Shown: positions 51,481-64,000, counted from the stretch's first letter. The stretch: DNA of 64,000 nt from Onthophagus taurus (GCF_036711975.1 NC_091966.1:10361501-10425500); one strand, 5' to 3'. Made by a program: numbers and translations. Notes: generated by a model not told the origin, from the letters alone.

Positions 51481-52699
51481 CTACGACACTCTAGAGATGG
51501 GGAAGCGAAAAGTCTTGTGGCCTTTAATTATTATTTTTAGATGGTGGTAAAACTATTATGAAATGTTACTTTTGCTGATTTTATGACTAAATATTAAATT
51601 TAGTAAACTTTTTATTGCAAGTTTATAAATATCTCATACAAATCTAAATTTGAGATTTAAATAAACTGAAAATTACAACATCCAACAGCTACCATGTACG
51701 TTTACTTGGAAGCTTGTAGATCGAAATGGTAAAAAGCAATCCAGAGCACCATAAATAATGGCAGTGTTACCACAATCAAATTTACGATGTTAATTCCGAC
51801 GTTGAAAACACTTCAGCTTCTTATAGCGTTGCAAAGAACTGCTTAAAGGCTTTCGAAGAAAATGATATTATGATAAAAGAACTTAAGAATTTGTACGTGA
51901 GAATCTAATACTAAACGAAACGTTGATAACTCGTAATGTAGAAGATAATTGTAGTGTTGATAATATCGAATTCGAGGAAATGAGTGCTGAAAGAGATGTT
52001 TATCAACCCCGCGAATTCTACGAATGTGCTATTCTATGAACAGAAATTATCAGTTGTATAGCAAAAAACAATTCTGATTTATCTTTCATAAAATATAATG
52101 GTTTTAAGATTTTAATTGAAAACGAAATATGAAAAAGGTTAATTATAGGTATAAAATTTTGAAAATAATACCACATTTTAATTGGAATGGAAGTCATCAA
52201 AGCAATTAAAGGAAAGATATAGAGAATTAAATTTTAGAAACATGGAAAACTCGAACTAACTTTAGTGCCCAGCGGCACTTATAGCTGTAAAGAATAATGA
52301 AACATTAATTAGAATGAGTAAGCTTAAATAATAAAGTCTTGTAGTTGTAGTGTTGTAAATATACCATATATATCCATATATCAATAGAACAAATGGATGA
52401 GCTTATAACAAAGATAATTCAAATATGGAAGAAGCAAGAATATGAAAAACAAGTCAAACGCCAAAGAAATCAAAACATCAAAAATATTGAACCTATGTTT
52501 GTAAAACGATACTTACAGTTTATGAAGATAAAAAAAGAAATTAAAAAGCAAATTTCGAAACTTTTGATATTATAGAAGAAAGCGTATCTACGTAGTCCAC
52601 CACTGTTGTACACATATTAGCTATTAACAAAGGCGGTATATTAAAGTATCGAATGGCAATTCGATCGCAATTCAAGTTTTCGATTCCGATTTCCATGTT

Positions 52700-52930
52700 A
52701 GAAAAACTAAGCCGTAATCAATTTGGAATGATGATTGTCAATCTAAGCGAATACCATTTGGATTGAAGAACATACCACCTACATTTGACAGATTAATGGA
52801 CAATGTATTGATGACATCATGATATACTCGACACTACTGGATATGATAAAGATTTAAGATTTAAAGTTTTAGAGGTTTTTGAGAGATTAAATTAAAATTT
52901 AAAAAATTTAATCTTCTAAGTACCCAATTA
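52700..52930 (+). mobile_element. Ty3/Gypsy reverse transcriptase relic
   Basis: The plus strand reads RIPFGLKNIPPTFDRLMDNV, then DDIMIYSTLLD and EVFERL, which are consecutive Gypsy RT blocks with sequence missing before the DD box. It is degenerate. The 60-codon frame at 52393-52575 just upstream is Lys-rich and unrecognised. Confidence 0.65.
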
Positions 52931-52984
52931 ACGCATAACTTTGCGCTGCTGTCAATAGCAAGATTGAGTATGGATTAGTGATAG

Positions 52985-53600
52985 TGGCGAATATCGCAGA
53001 AGAGGTACCAGCTCTAAGAAGGACAAATTAGGTGCGGGACAACCATCTTTAACTTTTGGCAACAAGATATCGATAACAGATTAATTGCCCACCAATGGGT
53101 AGGTAACGAAAATCGACCTGTAACCCTACGAATGGTTTACCGAACGGTAGAAACATCAGAGTTTTCATCTTGCAATCATATCGGCCATATCTGGTATTAC
53201 CACTAACGATTCGCAGTCAGCATTGTTTGACATGATGTAGGTTGCGATTGTATTGGAACCTAAAGATTAAGGTGGTGTTCAGTGCTGAATCATAACTTTG
53301 TTTATGTTGTTGAAAATTCTGTTGCGAGGCATGTGCACTAAACAGTAAGAATTATGGTATGAGGTGTGATAATTTATGGCAGTGGATCTTGTTTGGTATT
53401 TTTTCGAGGCAATGTAAACGCCTAGCGATATACGCATGAGGTACTACAACCTCATATACTCTTCTTTCATCAGCAGAAGATAGAACCACTGTTCCAGCAA
53501 GATAATGTCTATCCATATGCGGTTTCTTCGCGATAAAGTTTACTTTGACACAGTGTACACTTCTTTAGGTGACATCAATTTATTCATTATTGTTTCCTCT
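52985..53600 (+). mobile_element. Possible Tc1-like transposase relic
   Basis: Reading across frames gives GAGQPSLTFGN near 53035, VVFSAES near 53270-53290 and PLFQQDNVYPYAV near 53485-53525. The last resembles LFQQDNARPH, the second catalytic block of Tc1 transposases. Everything else is very degraded. Confidence 0.4.
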
Positions 53601-53830
53601 TCTTCAACAAATTCCTCCCATTATCGGTCTTCTTCCCGATTTTCATTATTACTTAAATTTTACTAAATCTTTGTAAAAATAACATTTGTTTTAGGACTCA
53701 CGATAATTATTTCACATCAATATGATACAGCAGAAGTGGATGAAAAGCAATTAATTCCATCTCAGACCACATTCGCAGAAGATAATCAACGGGAAATCAA
53801 CAAGATGCAAATACTGAAATTGATTTAAGC

Positions 53831-54824
53831 CACTATTGCAAATGAACTAATGCCAGTTTAAAATCATGCTGAGGAGTCAAAATTAAGTAAATTAGTTTCT
53901 GCTTTTGCAGGCTGAAAACCGTCTACAGCCGAGAGTCAGAGTTTTAGGATGAAGTTGAATTTTTTTGTCGACTTTTTTTACATATCTTAAACAAATAGCA
54001 AGACGTTCCTTAGTTCCAGCAGGACAAGTGTCAGGATGAACGAGGAAAGGACACTGAATCAACTGTTTAACAGGAGAATGCAAGGAGTGAGATCTAGGTA
54101 AGGTAAAGAGATGAGAAAACGAGACAGACAGGGGACACCAGGGATTTGCTTGTGTCCAAGAACTATAAGTCGGAGACCATTGATAGAAAGGCTTGGAGGC
54201 AAACTCCTCTGTGGAGTCATTGAAAAAGAAAAGAATTTTCCACGAACGAGACTCAAATCAGATGTTATTGTTGTACAAATCCAATTTCACCAAATAATCC
54301 TTCAGAATAACCGTGTCCTGGATTCCAATACCGGAATGAAGCATCATTTACGGTTGACAGAGACAATGTATTGGGAGTACATGGAGTTTTTTATTCCCGC
54401 AGGCGAGGAAACTATATTTTATGCAAATGCTTTCCTAAATTATGTCAGATACATGTTTTGGGTGTAATTTATTTCCCTTAATAATCCGAATGTTTCAAGG
54501 CAGTGTATTGGTTCTTATCCTGTATCAGTATTGACTACAGAGGCTATGTTTGTAGATGCCACAGCACTACTTACAACGGAGAGAGATCAAGTGTTATGCA
54601 CTGGGAAACTACAAACAGTTAGCAATGCAAAATGAGCTGAAATCCATTCAAAAAAACCATGTGAGATGTAAAGCGCTTTTGATGTTTCAGCATATATAGT
54701 CACTGTTGCAAATAGACTAATTAAAAAGATGCCAGTTTATAATCATGCTGAGGAGAGAGTCAAAATGAAGTAAATCAATTTCTGCTTCTGCAGACTAAAA
54801 ACGTCTGCGGTCGAGAGTCAGAGT
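53831..54824 (+). repeat. Direct repeat of about 115-124 bp, copies about 870 bp apart
   Basis: Copies at 53831-53943 and 54701-54824 share ATCATGCTGAGGAG, TTTCTGCTT-TGCAG and GAGAGTCAGAGT with scattered changes. They enclose a 118-codon frame (54111-54467) that I do not recognise. They could be the ends of a small unclassified element. Confidence 0.55.
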
Positions 54825-54829
54825 CGTCA

Positions 54830-57240
54830 TTCTTGTCTTTTGTTATACGTATTTTTCATAACAATAATAGCTATTCCGCATTTTTTCATTTCTGAGCCTA
54901 GCCCAATCCAACCCAGTCACCACAACAAGAACAACTACTACTTATTGGTAGTGCACTCTATGTTAATTCGACAAATACTAAATAATTTTGCTATTATACC
55001 AAGCTGAAACAGGTCAAATTGCATGGGATGGTGTGTTATATATGTGCCTATTGAAATCAAAATATGAGACAATGTCTATTGATGTCGTGTAGCATCGTGT
55101 GGGGTGGCTTGAATATAGAGGGGTCTGGGCTTTAATCTTTTCAAGAGAATTAATAATCAATCGCGTTTCTAGAATTAATTGAACAAAACAATTAGAAGAA
55201 CATTATAAAGCTAAAATTAAAACTTTAAATTTGTAATAACTTTAATTAAATAAATATTTTACTTCTTACTAACTTTGAAAGTAAAACTAATTTTAAGGTT
55301 TTTTACTTATGCATGAACTTTAAACATAGTATGTGTATTGTTTAAAGTAAAAGTACTTTTTGGCTTGTTAAAAATTTTACGAATATTCCGTTCGGAAACA
55401 AACACAATGCAAGCGTAGCAGTCTCAATCTAACTTTGGGGGTAAAACGTCGCCGCCAAATGGAAACGCTATTTGATTTGCGGACTTCAATCGGGGCGTAA
55501 AAACAAATCCCCTGTAGCTTCCCCTTGTAAACCGGAGTCGTGGGTAGCGCTTTGAACTTTTCAATTGACCGCCGGTCGAAAATAAATACACCAAGTCCGT
55601 ATAAAACCGGGAAGAGTTTCTTTGCGAGTCCCCCCTGAACGGACGACTACTATCATGCACCCAAAAACGAAACGAAACGCGAAACGCTCTCTGGCTTCGT
55701 AAAACGTAAATAGACCAAACTCGGGATGTTTTTGTCAGTAGATTCCATTGTCTCTGCGATCGTGCGGAACAATCGAATGGTATAAGAGTTCGTCGAGTAT
55801 AGTGCTCTCAGTTGAACCAAAAGATCCAAATTCGGGGAAACTGTTTAAAAAGAATTTTCATTTAACTGAAACTAAATTTTTGAGATAGAATAGTTTCCAT
55901 TCTTTCTCTTTTGCGTCCTTTAAGTGATTTTACAAAATTATCATAAAATAAAATGTCCCATGTGTTGGTGGTTGTTTTAACTCAATCGAAGACCACCCTC
56001 GTCTGTAGGGTATCGGACCTGTTGATCTATTTTAGTCGGCTTAGAGACTGGAGCTTTGTCAAATTACTGTCAGATGAACGGGGCGGGTGTAGGTGTATAT
56101 CCCAGAATTTGATTCCCACGAGGCTGCTTCAACAAACCGCTCCCCAACTCCATTTTCCACCCTTTCCACTTTCAACCCTACATCGTTCCCCAACACCCTT
56201 TATATCCAGTCGCTGTTGCCGCGAAATATCAAAACCGGTTAGATTTAATTAAAAAGTATAATTTCATTTCACGTCATCCTCCTTCGGTTCTCCTCCTTTG
56301 AGTGGAAGAAATCCGCTTGTTGCTTCGGTGCTTTTTAATAAAAATTTTTAATGCGAACGCGAACGACGGCGATTCCCGTCCGCCTGAAAAAGATCCAATG
56401 CGGTGAGGAAAACTGTTAAAGTATCGTGACTGGGGGACGTTAACGGAAGAGTGTCGATTTTTCGTAATGAGGAAGGGCGGTTTCGGAGAAAACGAGCCAC
56501 ACTCGGAGGACTCGTTCCCACGCAGAGCGCCAGCGAGAGCGAAATGGGAAAAACGCAAAATGGAAACCCTCGTTTACCCAAATTAGTTGCAACCTCTTTT
56601 ACGAAATTCCCACAGTAGGTAATTCACCGTCCGTCGTGGGATAAACGTTTATTACGTTAGCTGCCTTTCGTCAAATAACCTTTTCGTTGCATTCACTACT
56701 TAAACGGATCTCTAATCATTTTTACATTTTAAAATTATTCAAATGTTCATTTCATTTATAAACGTTAAAAATTAACGTAATGATTTTATTTAAAAAAATT
56801 ACTAAAGTTATGCACTCTATAAATGAATATAATTGAACACATCTATATTTATTTATTAAATTAATCTGAAACTGTGATACTTTGTGATACATTGTTGCTG
56901 CGTGGGAACTTTTTAATTTATCCCTAAATTTATTTTCAATTAAATCGTTTGTTTATGTCGACCGGGAAAATATTTGAATTAAAAACTGATATTTTAATGT
57001 ACCGTTAATGCAATGAATTTTAGCGGAAACGCGACAATGCGCGACCAGTCGCTTGATTTTAATTCCACCGTTGAATCGAAATCACTTTGGAAAAAGAATG
57101 CTGTTCCACCACGTCATTTACAGGGACGCACCAATCGTTTATAATAATTATATGTTGTGCGTGACAATGGAGTGCATGGTAATTCTAAAATCAAAATTCT
57201 GCCATTTGGGAATTCAAAATGAATGTCAGTATGATATAAA
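54830..57240. other. Gene-free region with large GC islands
   Basis: Islands at about 55380-55760 and 55980-56640 are GC/CpG-rich. Overlapping frames of 77-99 codons on both strands reflect the composition and match nothing I recognise. Flanks are AT-rich. Confidence 0.4.
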
Positions 57241-57243
57241 ATA

Positions 57244-57302
57244 CAGTAAATGTTCGATATAACGAATCTCGTTAGAACGGACATCAGATATAACGGACAA
57301 AA
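57244..57302. mobile_element. Solo pogo/Tigger-type end
   Basis: After TA at 57242-57243 the sequence CAGTAAATGTTCGATATAAC and then TATAACGGAC is typical of pogo/Tigger-like terminal repeats. No inverted partner was found nearby, so it is a truncated or solo end joined to hAT debris. Confidence 0.4.
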
Positions 57303-57329
57303 TATTTTTAATTCTTTGAGATGTTGATT

Positions 57330-58060
57330 AGTTAATTGTGAGCGGTATTTTGCCTTAACTAACTCTTGTATGAGTATAAAGTCTGACAAGAATGTTGTAC
57401 CAAAAATTGAAAATAGTCGACAAGCTGCTTTCTTTAATATTGTTTCTGGAACCCGTTTCCAAAATGCCTGAATACTCCTTCATTTCTAGTACTTATAATT
57501 TTCTCGATGCTATATCGGATGGTATTTATGAGAAATTGAAAAACCATCATAAATTATAACAATTGTAAATGGATTGACAAAAAATGAAATTTTTTAAAAC
57601 TTGTCAGATCTTCAAATTTAGTTTTAAAATTCGCTTTCAACTCTTCAATTTTTTCTTGATGTTCATTACTTATATCTTCCGTAATATTAAAGAATATCTT
57701 ACAGAATATTATCCGTAATATCTTACAACACAGTAAAATGATGTATCATTTTGTGATTTATCTAATTCCTCTTTCAGTTCTTCTAAAAGACTACAATATT
57801 CCACACGTTTTTAAATTTTAAATATTTACTTATGATATGTTTGCGGTGATCACTTTTCAAAAGACCAATAAGTCCTTGATTTTTAACATTGCAGGAGTTC
57901 TGTTAGTCGCAACGCTTACAAGTTTATCAATAGGTAAATAAAAATTATAGCAATATTCCAAGACATAATAAAACTAGCTTCAATTTTCCTGTTATCTTCG
58001 TTACTACATGAAGCTAAGAGGCTTGTTGTTTCTGGAGACAATTTTTTATTAATTTTTCTT
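57330..58060 (-). mobile_element. hAT transposase relic (ZBED5/SCAND3/GTF2IRD2-like family)
   Basis: On the minus strand in order: SNEDNRKIEASFIMSW near 58000; PIDKLVSVATNRTPAML near 57930-57880 (family: LVSITTDGAPAM); KIEELKANFKTKFEDL near 57640-57600; and VKAKYRSQLTNQHLKEL near 57370-57310 (hATC dimerisation end). There are many stops, and the D of the TTDGAPAM block is Asn. The 143-codon frame 57916-58347 is only partly this relic. Confidence 0.6.
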
Positions 58061-58069
58061 TCTTCAATT

Positions 58070-59790
58070 TTGAACAGTAAAAAGGCTGCAATTATAACAT
58101 TAATACGTCCAAACACGTATCGATTGCGATCGGTTACTATTTGAGCCATGAATATCATAAAAACCAAGCTCAATATCGTAAAATAATAATTTTTGTATAA
58201 ATTTGATATTATAATATACTGTCCCTTGGAGCCGCATTTAAATAAAGAAAGAGCCGCATCTGCCCACCGGTGGTATATATAAATATAAATGGTAATTTTT
58301 AAAATAAAAAATATAAAACAACTGATAGTGCATTTACGTTCAAACATGTGTAAATCGTTCTCTTTTCGAGTGCGTTTTTTCAGTTTTTAAATTAACCGAC
58401 GGGTTGTAACGAGCTTTTCGATAAATATTTGTTATTTGCAATGCGCGAGAGGTTAGAATTTGAAAATGGACGATTATTTTTGGGGCGGTCGGTCGTTTCG
58501 CGGTATAAAATCAATTGCCGGGCACGAGATAAAAGTCGTGTTTGCTGAAAACCATTTACCACGAAATATGATCACTCAGCTAGAGGATTCGCGTTGTACT
58601 GGAACCACCACTCGTAAAAATATAAAATTTTCCTATTTCCAAGTACATTTATTGTGTACAATTATTTGTGAAATTCTGTATAGGTACTCACAACTAGTTT
58701 TTGCTTTGGAAGTATTCACTTTACATTTTGAAACTGGTAACAAGAATTGCTATTGAAATGCTTGACAACAATATTGAGTGTACGGGTATTTTATAATATA
58801 AATAAAACGTGATTTATTTGAAAGGTTTTCATGTTTTTCTTTCAAATTATCTTTTCAAAAATATTTTAGCTATATAGATTGAATATAACAAATCGGATAA
58901 AGAGTAATATGAGTTATTACAATAAATTATTGCGATTTAAATTGGTACAATTTTTGACAACAAGGAATTAAACCAAACTATAGTATCTGATTAGTTATTG
59001 TATTCATCAACAAGTTACTTTTGTGCTGGTGAGTCAGTATCACAAACGTATTACTGACACAGTCAATATAAATGTTGAAATGACCCTATTGATACTTGTG
59101 AATTCACAAAACAATCTTTATGCGCACACGCATATAGAGAGATAAGTAAGTGTTGGTATAATAGAAATAAAACTAGACCGGAATCCTCCTTTAACGTCAC
59201 TTTTTTCAATATCTACAGGAATTTCGTCAGTCATATTGAAACATTACATCAAAATAGAGTCAGTCTCTGCAATGATATGATGTTTCTTTAGATTTTTTTG
59301 TCGTCAGGTATCAGCTGTATATTTCCATTCAAATAAAGATGTCCAGAAATGAACTTCATTGGCAGATTTAGTAAACGCTTTCGAAAGGAAAGAACTTTCG
59401 TAACTGGAACTAAGTTATATTTCAAATTTTGAGTTAATGCCATCTGAAATCAAGATATATGTACTGAATCCACTTCTTGGATGCATGCTTGTTTTTAGGC
59501 ATTTATTTGTGTAACATGTATAATTGTACAGCTTGTTAAAGTATTAAATTGTTTAAAAAAATCAGACCAAATTGGATTTTCAGGCATTTTCTAAATAAAA
59601 AGACAATATTGTTTTTTATGTCTTTTTCTTCTAATATCTCATTATATCTTTCTTATATAAATGTTTTTCGTAGTTATTTCTCTTGTTATATTTAAATAAT
59701 CTCCTTGGATTTGAGGTCTACTTCTCCACACAAATCGCACTCCGTAGAAAAGATTTTTCAGTAGATATATATTTGAAGAATTTTATTTAG
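58070..59790. other. Gene-free AT-rich spacer
   Basis: A 98-codon plus frame (58460-58756) begins in a slightly GC-richer patch and is not recognised. Nothing else is supported. Confidence 0.4.
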
Positions 59791-59799
59791 AGGATGTCT

Positions 59800-60040
59800 G
59801 GTTTCGACGTCGGTCGTCGCACACATCGCGAGCAACAATCCAGATTATGAGGGAAATATTCCCTTGTCACTTGATATTCCTTAGAGCCGTTATTTCGTGT
59901 CCTGCGTGGTCACCAGATTTGAACACCTGCGATTTTTTCTGTGGAGTAATCTCAAAACTGAGGTTTATAAACATTGCCTTAACAACTTGAAAAACCTAAA
60001 GAAAACAATCCACACTGAAATTCGTTGTATGTGAAGCAAC
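59800..60040 (+). mobile_element. mariner-like transposase C-terminal relic
   Basis: The plus strand reads RRRTSRATIQIMREIFPCHL, then AWSPDLNTCDFFLWSNLKTE and VYKHCLNNLKNLKKTIHTEI. This is the block from after the second catalytic Asp through the third (SPDL) and the C-terminal helix of mariner-type transposases. Frame changes are present; the rest is missing. Confidence 0.7.
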
Positions 60041-60779
60041 GAAACTCCATTACTGTTTAATACTCTTTTAGATCGATATACAACTTGTTCGCATTATTAG
60101 TATTAACCCATTACGGCATCCCTTTAATTTTAATATTAGTAGGTACATCATAAATGGTTCACATCACTGTAAAAATCCTATATTGATCATACTAAAACTT
60201 TAATTCAATACTTTCAAGCACTCATTCCTTTTGCTATTTCTGGTATTTTCAGCAATTTCTATAACCCAAAAACTTGGCGAAATAAATACATGAAGTTTTA
60301 AGTGCAATAAATGTGTGCGTCGACCTAATAGTGACCCAAATTTATGTGTAATTCGGCGGTGAAAACACTTTACAACATACTGTGACACCCACTAATTTTG
60401 GACTAAATTAGTTATAAAAGGATTTTAATCGTTTAATTGTAATTACAATTGTTTTAGTCAAACGTAATTCACACAAATAGTTAAACGTAATTCGATGTGA
60501 ATAAACGGTTTCTTGGATAACCAATTTCAGTAAATTTTGAAGCTGTTGCAGATGGTTAAACAGTATGTTATGGATTTGATTCGGTTTTATTCATCAACAT
60601 ATTAAATTGTTTAGGTTGAACTTTATGAACTTTTTGGATGTCTCGTAGAAGATCGTCGTTTTGTAAAATTCGTTTTATTTCGTATTTCAAACACTTGCAA
60701 TAGCTGCATATAGCTGGTGAACCAAAACCCAAATTAAAATTTATGGCAAAATTGTATGAAAATACCCATAATTGACAGT

Positions 60780-61066
60780 CAGCACTCGTTTTTGATCACA
60801 AATCTTTTCCATTCTATTCTATTTCTCGCCTTCTCTGTCGTTTCCCTCCAGATGCTATTCCTATCTGCCAGTATTCTCGGCCTTTTCTCCTGGTTTTGTA
60901 TATTTTTCTCTTCCATACTATTTCTAACTGGAACTTTCTATTCCATCCTCTGCAAGTGTTCCCATCAAGCTAGTTGTCTCACTTCAATATATGCCAATAT
61001 AGCAACATTTCTCATTTTATCACTTCTCGTTACTCCTCTTATTCTTGCCAGGTAGCGCATTTCTGT
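60780..61066 (-). mobile_element. LINE RT C-terminal fragment
   Basis: The minus strand reads EMRYLARIRGVTRSDKMRNV then EVRQLA-WEHLQRM, matching the conserved C-terminal region of insect LINE RTs (RYLRRILGVTRRDRIRN ... QLRWFGHVQRM). Degenerate afterwards. The 99-codon plus-strand frame 60756-61055 is antisense to it. Confidence 0.65.
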
Positions 61067-61109
61067 CGCATGTATCTTACTTTAAAATCATTCATTTCAG
61101 AGCTATAAA

Positions 61110-64000
61110 TGTTGTATACTAAACTAGACTAAACCATGTGTAATGAGTTGTGTAACCAGGACTTGTTTCGTTTTGAACACATTATTTTCTACGCTTATTG
61201 CGTAAGGAGATGTATGTACATAAGGCGGATCAACACGGGGATTTAAAATTTCGGGGAAGCAAAACATTTGGTTTGAAGAACCCAGAATTACCTCCACTTC
61301 AAAAATGGATTTTTGGACTTGTTTTGAAAATAATTTCCTCAAATCTTGTAGTTTTGCTATTTATGCATTTTAATGATGATCAACCAAAGAAATTAGAAAC
61401 AAATTTTAAAGACACACTTTTTGGTATCATCGATATCAAGAAAAAACTAATTAAAAACTTTTCTTTTATCGATGATTTAAAATGGCATTTTATAAATCCT
61501 TCGTATTCGTGTAGTATTTGATTAAACAAACGAGTACAATTTACTGTCGGTATTAACGAATGTTAAAAGTTCGGGGAGGGTTCTAATCCGTTTCCAGAGC
61601 TCGTTTGGTCGTTCGGTAGGGCAAAAGCAACCGGAGCGCCACCGAACGAAACGTGGCGCCCGAGTCGTGTACAGGTCTAATTTAATTTCGGCTCCCCTGA
61701 AACTTTCGCATGATTGCGTTTACAGGTGCTATTGATCTGGTCGTTATGTGTGAGCTTAGCCGGAGGTTTTGGCCGTTTCGACGTTCCCTCTCGCTTTTTG
61801 CGGATAACGCTAGCTTGCTATCGCACGTTTTCTACCAATTCTGCTTTACCTTCTTTATAGAAACGAACCGGTCGCGTTTTCCGTTTATACAACCTCTTGC
61901 TACGCGGAAAATCACAACAGGTTATCGGGCTCTTCCTATTTTCTTTGCGCGTGGAGCTGCGCAAATTCGATTTCGTTACGATGAAATATTTTCGTTGTTT
62001 TCTTTTGCACAACGTTATTGGGTTTGTTGAGGTTATTTGAATTCTTGACTATAAGTTCGCCTTTTTCGTTAGATTCCATGGAATGTTTCTTTTGATTTCA
62101 ATGTACCCACTTCTTTTTCAATCAACATTTTTTATTACAAAAATGAAATGAATTAGAAGTAAAAAATTTGTTAATATAATAGTTATTCACAAAGTAATAA
62201 AATATGGATTTTGAGTTACAAATGTGAAAATGTCGGAAAATATCGTAGTATCGCCGGGCAATCTAAAAGTGTTTTATGGTGCTAATACGATTTTTTACCC
62301 TTCCGCTCGGGATTTTATAGAGACTCAATTTTTCAATAAATATTAGGTTCACGTTTGACGTATGGAGGCTATATTTTAAGCTTTTAAGGGACCTAAGATT
62401 ATATAGAGGCGTATATTGGCCTTGCACGTTGGTAAACGGTCCAGCAATTTGTCATATTTATGCATTTTATAGGTAATAGAGCTGTGATATATTTGGATAC
62501 ATGAAAATGTTTATGTCACTTTATCAAATCTTCTCTTAAACATCTAAAATTTTCTATGTAATTCAGCGGGATTACCCCAGGAAAAACTTTTCGATTAGAA
62601 AGATACTAACCAGGTCGGTATCGGTTTTCTTTTTTCTTCCCGTCCATCGAAGTAAAACAATCCCGTAAACCCCCATTAAGGGTCAAGGGTTCTCCGTCAC
62701 CCTGAGAAAATAAGCTCCCTCTTTCGGCCGGCAAAAGTGCCGGGCGGCCCTCTCGGGGTCGACGTGGTTTCGATCCCCCCAGGGGGGTGCCGAAAGGAAC
62801 CTTACCACGAAAGCAAACAGAAAACCAATTGAAAACTTTGCCGCCTTCCCTTAAACAAGTGATTTGGCGGTAATTTATGTGCGGAGTAGAAAAAAGGAAG
62901 GTCGAATGTCAATCGGGAAAATCAGCGGGTGACTTGACGCGTCGTTTTTCTTCTTGGCCTCACAGAAATGAGGGTTTATTAACTTTCGTGGGAGAAACTT
63001 GAATTGTAATTAAAGCAACAGTGAGATTTCTATCAAATTCGAAACCATAATAGAAGTGTAAGATGTTTTTTTCTTTTTCAAATAGAAAATCGTGAAATAG
63101 AAATAACTTGGTAAGTATCCTTGTGGGGATTTGAAGAAACTCCTCAAAAGAATAGAAAACTAGTAGACGTCTAAGTACACAGGTGGCCTTTCAATAATGA
63201 AACAGTTCCTAGAGTTTCTACCCCCACGCTCAAGGAAGAGCGAGTATCGTCAAGTTTGGCAATCTATTCCCCGAATCGGGCATTCCTTATTCATGCGGCA
63301 TTCTTACTACAAGTGCAGCGTTAAATAAATAAACAGCACGGCGTCTGTACTTTACCCGAAGAGAAACCCTCTATCGTAGGTTGCACCAAAAGGTTACACG
63401 AACTATGTCCACCACCAACACGATGCCTGCCGACCGTATAAGCGGATTCTACTTGTTAAGATTTCATTTAAAATGGCATTGTTCTATCGACGGGTAGAAG
63501 TTTGTATTACAAGGGACCAGCTGCGTTCTGTTTCGAGGATGCAATATTTAGTTTAGAAACACATTTGGGATTCGATGGGAACGGTTCGCGAAAAGTTATT
63601 TTGTTCGAAAAGAAATCAGTACACCTATAAAATTACAATGAAATAAGAATTTTATAATATTGATTCAATGTTAAATTTAAAATTCTTACATTTTTATATT
63701 TATTATTACTCACGTTGAAATTTTCGAATTTTTTGCAAAATTTGTTTTCTCAAAATCAGGTTCTTTTCATCTTCTTCATTCATCAATATCTTCGAATGAT
63801 TTGATCATTTAACAGCATTGAAGGGAATGCAAAGAACTTTAAGTTCGAGACCTTTCAAATTCATATATCTGACTTCTAGGAACACACATTTGTTGAACCA
63901 TTCTGTAAAGATGACAGTAGTTTACTGATATCTACACCCTTCATTGAACTAATTTGATTAGACTGTGGTGTTGTGAATTTGATGTTTTTAATACTAGTTC
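61110..64000. other. Gene-free region with GC islands to the right edge
   Basis: GC/CpG-rich islands lie at about 61560-62040, 62560-63000 and 63190-63460, with AT-rich DNA between. A 107-codon frame (61198-61521) and a 106-codon frame (61710-62030) have no recognisable homologue. The DNA may be an intergenic region or large intron of a gene outside the window. Confidence 0.4.

Noticed and set aside
57916-58347. 143-codon minus-strand frame with membrane-like stretches
   Set aside because: Part of it reads as hAT transposase relic and the rest is AT-rich Ile/Tyr/Lys sequence; not a credible membrane protein.
60756-61055. 99-codon hydrophobic plus-strand frame
   Set aside because: Antisense to a LINE RT C-terminal fragment that is recognisable on the minus strand.
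61650-61660. TGGCGCCCGA, resembling a lysine-tRNA primer-binding site
   Set aside because: Only the first ten bases fit, there is no LTR upstream, and it lies in a GC-rich island; chance match.

Overview
This is a eukaryotic window with the character of an insect nuclear genome, probably a beetle. The evidence is AT-rich intergenic DNA, very short introns (49-72 bp) with GT-AG borders, insect-type orthologues, a secreted Gly-rich / Val-Pro-rich cuticle-like protein, and many relics of insect transposon families (LINE/RTE-like, Ty3/Gypsy, hAT, Tc1-mariner, pogo/Tigger-like, PIF/Harbinger). No bacterial operon, CRISPR array, rRNA or tRNA was recognised. The species is not determined; the beetle assignment is an impression.

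Left half (1-36 kb), genic. Six genes are supported: (1) the 3' part of the ARF-GEF Sec71/BIG (1241-5498, +, N-terminal exons off the left edge); (2) CP110, the centriole-capping protein (8577-10464, -, four exons); (3) moladietz/DUOXA, the dual-oxidase maturation factor (13573-14932, +, five exons); (4) the C3orf38/DUF4518 orthologue (18571-19455, -, one exon); (5) AFG3L2, the mitochondrial m-AAA protease (20121-26691, +, seven exons, with a 3.8 kb intron breaking the Walker A codon and full of transposon debris); (6) a secreted Gly- and Val/Pro-rich structural protein (35347-36186, +, two exons, TATA promoter). C3orf38 and AFG3L2 are head to head across about 0.67 kb, which carries a 217-bp tandem duplication. 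The six genes do not form a pathway; they are vesicle traffic, centriole, ROS production, unknown, mitochondrial proteostasis and cuticle genes.

Transposon content. Between CP110 and mol, a pogo/Tigger-like transposase relic is split by a 1785-bp hAT element with an exact 8-bp target duplication, and the hAT element itself holds LINE RT fragments. A second hAT element (657 bp, 8-bp duplication) carries a duplicated minisatellite. Two elements, a 421-bp MITE and a 1748-bp element enclosing a broken mariner-type transposase, share CAGNGTGTCCC ends and TA duplications and have long, nearly identical inverted repeats, so they look fairly recent.

Right half (36.2-64 kb) is a gene desert. I found no host protein gene there, only transposon relics separated by GC-rich islands of 0.2-0.6 kb that stand out from the AT-rich background. 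Several islands have homeodomain- or POU-like words. They may be cis-regulatory DNA of a developmental gene outside the window; that is inference. I found no clearly novel system. The best items for a second look are the nested transposon stack, the minisatellite hAT element, the mariner/MITE pair, the 59-bp-arm hairpin at 48.8 kb, the GC islands, and a Tyr-to-Phe change at the brefeldin A contact site of the Sec7 domain.
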